Shown: in pieces, positions 58,816 through 64,000 of the stretch
Layout of the letters: the number at the start of each line of letters is the position of its first letter
Position numbering within the stretch: the first letter of the stretch is position 1
Assembly (NCBI RefSeq): GCF_000002875.2
Contig: NC_009416.2
Location: 69,501 to 133,500 of the forward strand
Length of the DNA stretch: 64,000 nt
Source: Leishmania infantum JPCM5
Taxonomy: Eukaryota; Euglenozoa; Kinetoplastea; Trypanosomatida; Trypanosomatidae
Direction: 5' to 3'
Notes under the pieces: model-generated
What the model saw: the letters and a program-made list of their open reading frames with translations, nothing else
What the model was told of the DNA's origin: nothing
Database searches by the model: none
Position numbers and translations under genes: made by a program

Positions 58816-61497
58816 TCAGTGATTTAGCCGTGGATTCTGCGGCTTTAGCTTCCGCGCGGTGCCAATGTTGATGCGCGTGGTGGATGAGAAGCGGGTTTTG
58901 CTCCGGGCAGCACCTCCGCATTGCCTGGCGGACGCATTTGCGATCGGGTCCGTCACCCCGGTGGAGGTTTTCGGCGCGACGGAGCGCGCCGGTCGTTCTA
59001 GTGCGTCGTCAGTGCAGGACGTGAAGGCGTGGTTCGATTCCGCTACGGGCGCTTGCTCGACATTTCTCTCACTCCGCCGCTGGGGCGGCGACGACGCCAG
59101 CCCACTCGCCGAAGACGACAACTCACTGAACGTCGCCTTCATGCTGCAGCTGGCTGACATCATTCCGTTGGCATTCGGCGCTATCGGAGGTAGGTCCCTT
59201 CCGGGGTGTGTAGTTTTCCGCTTGAGATAGGGTGCTATACCGGTGCCATTCAGCCGACGGCTTGCCCCCTCGGCGCTCGCGGGAGGAGTAGGGAAGAACT
59301 TGCGCAGCGACTCGCCGCTTCCCCGTCCACTTGATAACAGTGAGGCACGTAATGGGGGGGCTGCCGTTTCAGGCGGAGGAGGCGTGTGCGACAGACACGT
59401 GAGCAGCGGCGATCGCTGCAGGGTAGGATGATGCGGCTCCGATGCAGGACGAGGCGCGACAGAGGCACTCGCGCAGTCGGGCGCTGGCGTGTGCAGCAGC
59501 GTCTCCTGTCGCCCCGTCGCGCCCGGCACGGCAGCGCTGATTCGTGCCTCCTCTGCGGACGCATCAGCCGCGCCCGCGTCGGCTGGGCGGCCGTACGTGG
59601 ACCGAATAAGTGCACGCAGACCACGTACGCCAGCCACGGCAACTGACGGCGCGCACTCTTCACTTATGGTGTCGAGGTAGTACTCCTCGTAGATGTAGTC
59701 CATCATCCACAGAAAGAAACTCTCGAATCCACTCATCGCCAACAGCAGACGCCACGCGGGAAAGGACAGGACACTCTGTAGGCACCCGCGCATTGGGTGA
59801 TCCCCGACAGCAGCCCTAGCGTCCTCCGCCATCGCGTAGGCGGCTGGAGTCTCGTAGAGGGCCTCCACAAACTCGGCCTCGTCAAAGCCGGGCACGTGGT
59901 GGGTCAGCACCGACAGCAGCGCAGCTGACATCCGCTCCCCGAACTCCTCGTACACGCGATGCTCCGCGTGTGTGTGCTCCACATCCGCATGCGCCGCGAT
60001 ATCCGTGTGGAGGTCCTCACCTCGGTCATCGGTCATGGCGGCCTCCGCTGCCTTTGACGAGGAGGCGGCAGGGCGATAGTGCGGCAGGAAGACTTTGTGA
60101 TGCTCGTAGAGGAAAACGGCCACGCTGCGCATGAAGCGCCTGTCGCGCACAAGTCGCTCCACGCATGCCACGGACTGAAGAAAGCGCTGCAGCCGGCGAG
60201 TTGCCTGGTCAACTAGCGCATCTGGATCGTTCAGCATCACGCCGCCTCCTGGGCCGTCCGCGGAGCCATGACGTGTGTTACGGCGCGTCATCTCACCTCG
60301 GAGAAGCTCTTCCCATGTAAAGGGAGCGTCGGAAACTGAGTGCGGGCACACCCCAGTGCCGGCATCACTCATCGCGGTGCTTTCGTGCTGCAGCGATGCC
60401 AAAATGGACTGATGCGCCGCCGACGCAGCGATGGAAAAGGCGGCAGCGCGGTGGTCTGCGGCAATGAACACCTCAGGGACGATGGCGTCTGCGTCTCCGG
60501 ATGCGTGCCCCGCGCTCCCCTCCGCCTCGTCGCCCTCGCCGCGCTGCAGGCACCAGTCTTCGTAGAGCTGCTCCAGCGCGTTGTCCTCCAGCGCCGCAAA
60601 CGTTCGTGACGGGGGGGCGTACGTGTGTGTTGAGGTTGGCCCCGTGGTTGAGTAGGACGGCAGGGACCGCGGCCACGCCCCCTCAGCAGATGCGCCAGCC
60701 ATGGCTATCGCAGCAGGCGGGAGGTCATCACACCGTTCGCGCTGCACATCTTGCGCGAGGAGAGCCATAAGCTGCTGAAACTCAGGGTTAGTTGTCTGCC
60801 ACTGAAGTGCTCTCGCTACTGCGGATGGGAGAGTCGCCGACGTAGTAGTGGCGTCGTTGGCAACGCCACATACGTCGCTGGTTGTCGGCGATGCTTTGGG
60901 GTCGTGGTTTTTGCAGTGATGCCCGCTCTGTGGCTGGGAGGACTCCTCCTCAGCGCTGGTGGAAGTACTCCTCACCGTCGTTGCACGTGAGTTGGGAGCC
61001 GGTGCAGAAGTGGTCAGCGCCGCGTGCTTTATGGGCAGCATGGATGATGCCCTCCCTCGCAGGTACCTTTCCAGGCGTGCGTTTGGTGGCGCAGCAAGTC
61101 CGCCCCCTTCACGACTAGTGGTGCTCGAAACTGCCGCACTCGCTGGCCACGAGCTTCCGAGTAGCGCCCGCGTTGCCGCACGAGCGCGTCGGACAACCTC
61201 CTCATCATCGCTCATATCCCAGTCGCCTTCGCTGCTGCCGTGATCCAGCCGAGGACCAGCAGCGTGGCGTTGCCAACCCACAGTGTATGGGCTGGGGCTT
61301 CGACTGCTCGACACCGAGGACGTGGACGACGACGAGTCAGATCTGGTCGCGTCGGCCCCTGTGTAACGCCGCTCTCCCTCATAGTAATAGGACTGCTTTG
61401 GCAGATCTGCTTGTGCTGCTCCTGAGCTTACCGCGAAGTGGCCTCGATCGAAGGCCGCTGTTTTGCTTCTGTCTACCGCCTTTGCCTTGATGGGCAT
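58816..61497 (-). CDS. Protein with BART-like (ARL2-binding/CFAP36-type) domain
   Basis: 893 residues. The first 440 are Ser/Thr/Ala-rich and largely disordered. At about 442-600 there is an all-helical segment, VERLVRDRRFMRSVAVFLYE then HHKVFLPHY. After an Ala/Asp-rich insertion it continues YEEFGERMSAALLSVLTHHV, PGFDEAEFVEALYET, HPMRGCLQSVLSFPAW and LLLAMSGFESFFLWMMDYIY. This order of helices (a Phe-rich start, a Y-x-x-F-x-x-x-hydrophobic middle, then a conserved LS-x-x-x-F helix) resembles the BART domain of ARL2BP and CFAP36, which binds ARL2/ARL3 GTPases and occurs in ciliary proteins. The assignment is by pattern, not search. The C-terminal 250 residues are polar. The start is the ATG at 61497 (MPIKAKAVDRSKTAAFDRGH). 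Confidence 0.8.
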   Translation of the reverse strand: MPIKAKAVDRSKTAAFDRGHFAVSSGAAQADLPKQSYYYEGERRYTGADATRSDSSSSTSSVSSSRSPSPYTVGWQRHAAGPRLDHGSSEGDWDMSDDEEVVRRARAATRALLGSSWPASAAVSSTTSREGGGLAAPPNARLERYLRGRASSMLPIKHAALTTSAPAPNSRATTVRSTSTSAEEESSQPQSGHHCKNHDPKASPTTSDVCGVANDATTTSATLPSAVARALQWQTTNPEFQQLMALLAQDVQRERCDDLPPAAIAMAGASAEGAWPRSLPSYSTTGPTSTHTYAPPSRTFAALEDNALEQLYEDWCLQRGEGDEAEGSAGHASGDADAIVPEVFIAADHRAAAFSIAASAAHQSILASLQHESTAMSDAGTGVCPHSVSDAPFTWEELLRGEMTRRNTRHGSADGPGGGVMLNDPDALVDQATRRLQRFLQSVACVERLVRDRRFMRSVAVFLYEHHKVFLPHYRPAASSSKAAEAAMTDDRGEDLHTDIAAHADVEHTHAEHRVYEEFGERMSAALLSVLTHHVPGFDEAEFVEALYETPAAYAMAEDARAAVGDHPMRGCLQSVLSFPAWRLLLAMSGFESFFLWMMDYIYEEYYLDTISEECAPSVAVAGVRGLRALIRSTYGRPADAGAADASAEEARISAAVPGATGRQETLLHTPAPDCASASVAPRPASEPHHPTLQRSPLLTCLSHTPPPPETAAPPLRASLLSSGRGSGESLRKFFPTPPASAEGASRRLNGTGIAPYLKRKTTHPGRDLPPIAPNANGMMSASCSMKATFSELSSSASGLASSPPQRRSERNVEQAPVAESNHAFTSCTDDALERPARSVAPKTSTGVTDPIANASARQCGGAARSKTRFSSTTRINIGTARKLKPQNPRLNH

Positions 61498-61573
61498 TTT
61501 GGCGAGTTGGCTGGGGATAGAAAAAACACGATGCGGTGAATGGCCTAACCCCCAGCCGCATCGCGTCGGCTTC

Positions 61574-61620
61574 CTCGGAGAAACAACAGGGACAAAGAGA
61601 GGGGAGAAAAAGAGGGAGGA
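61574..61620 (-). promoter_or_regulatory. Predicted spliced-leader acceptor for the BART-like gene
   Basis: The minus strand has about 45 nt of almost pure pyrimidine (CCTCCCTCTTTTTCTCCCC and on), ending in TTTCTCCGAG with AG at 61574-61575. The leader would be about 77 nt, which excludes the open upstream extension of the reading frame. Confidence 0.6.
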
Positions 61621-62523
61621 TGTCTCTGCAGATGTGTGCGGGCTTGAAACGCAGATGGCACAGCAGTGAGCAAGGCTGTGGATGCCAGAAAGGGAGAGAC
61701 GTGAAAAGAAGCAAGGAGACGAAATAGGGAGAAACAGCTCGTTAGCCAATCAATCCGCGGTGCGCTGTCTCACCACGGACTTCAGCACTCGCCTCCCTTG
61801 TGTTCGTGTGCGTCCTATACGACGCGCACAACCTCCCTCAGCAACGATCACTCGATGAGAGCCCTCGCCACTGCAGAAGAATGGCTTGGGGGGAGTCCGA
61901 AAATAAAGAGAGCAAATAAGATAGGAATGGGAAGTAGATCAAGTGCACACGCACACACGTGCGCGCGCAAGGGCGCGTGCACCAGCGGTGGATCTACATG
62001 AGAACCGAAAAGGGGACAACAACAGAAGTGCTAGGGAGCACAGGCGCGCCCGAGGCATGAGGCGCATGTGCACTCCTCTCCTCTCTTTAATGCTCTCGCA
62101 TGCAACATATTTGAAAGGGGGCTGCGGCCGTGGATCCTGTAGAGATGCACGCCCTCTTTGGCGCCCAAAGAGAGACGCTGCTGCTTCCGCGTCCACCCGG
62201 TTCCCTATCGCTCTGCCGAGGTAGTGAAGACGCAGGAGGCACAACAACACATGTGCGGCCGCGCGCTGGCAAGAAAGGGAGGAAGAAGGGCACAACGCAA
62301 GTCCGACACACAAGCGTTATGCAGTACGCCGCATTCGTCCTTTTCTTCTTTGAGGGGGTTGAGAGAGATGAAGGGAATTGGAGGGAGGCGTATGACGTGT
62401 CTCCGATGGCTCCCAGAGAGACGACAGGAGAGCACAACTAAAAAAGACGAGTAGAGACAGCGTACAAGAGTGAAAAAAAAGGAGAGGGTAAAACCGAAGA
62501 ACAGGCCAGCGTCGATTGCTTTC

Positions 62524-62550
62524 TGTGTGTGTGTGTGTGTGTGCGCGCGC
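62524..62550. repeat. TG microsatellite grading into CG
   Basis: About ten TG units followed by GCGCGCGC in the 1.9-kb gene-free region; another CA-rich run with short interruptions follows 200 nt later. Confidence 0.9.
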
Positions 62551-63442
62551 CTTCATCATCACGTCATATACACTAGAGAGGAACAGAGCCATGCCGAAAG
62601 AGAAACAGCGAGAGGTCGAAGTGGCGTGGTAGTATCTGTACATTGAACACGGGCACACAGAGACGGGAAGAAGAGGGAGAGGAGCAAGGAAGGGCGGGGT
62701 GCAACCCAAACAAAAAAAAAACGTGATGTCACACACGCTCACACACGCACGCACACACACACACAAGCACAGATAAAATTGTTTTTATGTACATATCACC
62801 GCTGCGTTCACAACGTCGTGAGCGCCGAGCGCAAACGGGGAACAGAAGCGCTGACAGGGAGGGGAAGAGCATAGGGGCGTAGAAGGCAAGTACGAATGGG
62901 TGAGTCCATGAAGTGAGAGAGTCGCGCATCCGCGGCAAACGAGAGCACAAGAAAAGAAAACGAGTGCGAGGGAGCCGCGACGATGTCTTTGCTCAGAAGG
63001 CTGATTTTGGCATGAGCTTCAGTGTCAGTGCCCCGTGGTCGGAGAAGAAGTAGAGAGCGTCCGACACGCGCCAGAGAGACAGGGGAAAAAGCGGCAACAA
63101 ATCTCGCCGATTGGCCGATCGTCTGTCTGAGTGTGTGTATCTGTGTGCGCGAAGAGCGGTGGAGGGGGTGCTGGATACCTGTCGGCTGGCAGTCTGGCAA
63201 ACACCCGCTTTTATTCATCCGCACCGCACCAGAAATCCGCTCATTACCAACATCACTACAACCTTCTTATCCATTCGGGTCTACATGTGCACGCACAGAT
63301 GCCCCTCTCGAGGCCACGTCATCTGTTTTGCTTTGTTTTCCCCTATTTACGTCAGCACGCCCCTCTCGCCGCAGCAGCTGGGGAACACTCGATACGCTCA
63401 GAGTCTAACAGGAGTGGCCGCGTCAATGTCGGATGCACCCTC

Positions 63443-63970
63443 TTACGCAGAGAGCGCCTTGGCCGAACGGCTGGCGGTCTCCGCATACACGCGCTTGCTG
63501 TTCGCCTTCAGCTTCTGCTGGAACTCCATAAAGCGCTTCATGTCCAGCTCGCGATCCTGGTTCGTCGTCATCCACATCGCAGCCGAGGAGCTGTAGGTCG
63601 GCTGCTCAGGCGCGGCAGTCGCGGTGGCCTTCGGTTCGTTTGCCCCGCACTGTGAGCTCTCGTTGGACGAAGCCGTGTCGATCTTGACGGTGCGCTGGGC
63701 CTTGTCGGCCTTTGCCACGGCCTGCGGCGTTGCCTCTTTCGCGAGGCCGGTATCGTAGACGTTGTAGGTGCTCCCAGGGAACTGCAGCTCCTCCTCCACC
63801 GGCTCCCCGCTGCCAATGTTGTTGTTGAAGCTGGCGCGAAAGCGGGTGGATTGGCCGCCCACGGCACTTCCGCTACCTCCGTTCAGGGACGATACCGGCA
63901 GGAACACCATGCCGGTTCCGTACGGGTGGGCGTTGTAGCTGGTCAGACGGCTCTTTTTGCCAGACACCAT
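63443..63970 (-). CDS. Unrecognised small protein, possibly truncated at the window edge
   Basis: 175 residues from the ATG at 63970 (MVSGKKSRLTSYNAHPYGTG). The frame is open upstream to the last base of the window (reading LFNASTVDPA before that Met), so the true N-terminus may lie outside. The sequence is polar: Gly/Ser/Asn-rich first half, Ala/Thr/Pro middle, and a helical Lys/Arg-rich end (ELDMKRFMEFQQKLKANSKR) with a possible short coiled coil. There is no signal peptide or membrane span. A Tyr/Gly/Pro-containing start (YNAHPYGTGMVFLPVSS) could be a structural-protein motif, but I cannot name a family. Confidence 0.65.
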   Translation of the reverse strand: MVSGKKSRLTSYNAHPYGTGMVFLPVSSLNGGSGSAVGGQSTRFRASFNNNIGSGEPVEEELQFPGSTYNVYDTGLAKEATPQAVAKADKAQRTVKIDTASSNESSQCGANEPKATATAAPEQPTYSSSAAMWMTTNQDRELDMKRFMEFQQKLKANSKRVYAETASRSAKALSA

Positions 63971-64000
63971 GGCGGGATCCACCGTGGACGCGTTGAAAAG

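Larger units (their letters stand above)
61498..63442. other. Intergenic region between the right-edge gene and the BART-like gene
   Basis: About 1.9 kb. It contains the BART-like gene's acceptor tract, a TG/CG microsatellite at 62524-62550, a (CA)n-type run at about 62740-62765 and purine-rich plus-strand sequence. No repeat copy, RNA gene or credible reading frame was found. Confidence 0.55.

Noticed and set aside
58988..59056. tRNA-like signal on the plus strand (GGTTCGATTCC box B with partly pairing ends GCGCCGG/CGGGCGC)
   Set aside because: Lies inside the BART-like coding sequence, is only about 67 nt, box A does not fit and the T stem has a mismatch; chance resemblance.
43300..64000. 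CRISPR array, bacterial operon or promoter elements
   Set aside because: No regularly spaced direct repeats, ribosome binding sites or sigma-type promoters were seen; the organism is eukaryotic by gene content.

Overview
The window looks like a stretch of a trypanosomatid chromosome, most likely Leishmania or a close relative. Every supported protein gene (15) lies on the minus strand with no introns. Genes are separated by 1 to 3.4 kb of low-complexity DNA. The minus strand carries polypyrimidine tracts followed by AG just upstream of many starts, as expected for spliced-leader trans-splicing of a polycistronic transcript. I see no strand switch, no convincing tRNA or rRNA gene, and no CRISPR array or bacterial operon signal. 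Transcription runs from high to low coordinates.

Layout in order of transcription, right to left: a small unrecognised protein at the right edge (63443-63970, possibly cut by the window); a protein with a BART-like domain (58816-61497); a two-membrane-segment coiled-coil protein (52737-57380); a uracil-DNA-glycosylase-superfamily protein of the hypoxanthine/deoxyinosine glycosylase type (50232-51158); the intraflagellar transport protein IFT140 (44164-49131); a leucine-rich-repeat protein (40864-43152), with a candidate 44-residue membrane microprotein just downstream; a tail-anchored unknown (38783-39814); the B9-domain transition-zone protein B9D1 (36834-37538); a large type I membrane protein with beta-sandwich-like modules (31509-35417); a NEK-family kinase (23991-28073); a very large PH-like plus pseudokinase protein (16130-22489); a leucine-rich-repeat/coiled-coil protein (10553-13813); dynein light chain LC8 (9258-9533); a GRAM-like membrane protein (3908-6988); and the FACT subunit Pob3/SSRP1 (387-1952).

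Several genes belong to flagellum or cilium biology: IFT140 (retrograde IFT-A), B9D1 (transition zone), LC8 (dynein), and more tentatively the NEK kinase, the BART-like protein and the LRR proteins. Pob3 and the glycosylase are chromatin and DNA-repair functions. In trypanosomatids neighbouring genes need not share a function, so the ciliary density is noted but not treated as an operon.

The most striking non-coding feature is a repeat of about 520-560 bp present in four highly similar copies (2851-3404, 15004-15569, 51583-52103, 58118-58638). Each lies downstream of a stop codon, in what should be 3' UTR. Three copies share one orientation and one is inverted. Length and placement fit a SIDER-type degenerate retroposon, but these copies are unusually alike and fall into two subtypes. 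Other points of interest are a pseudokinase that has lost its catalytic residues, a possible family-6 DNA glycosylase, a perfect 12-bp hairpin downstream of IFT140, and a FACT subunit whose HMG box is replaced by a lysine/histidine repeat tail.
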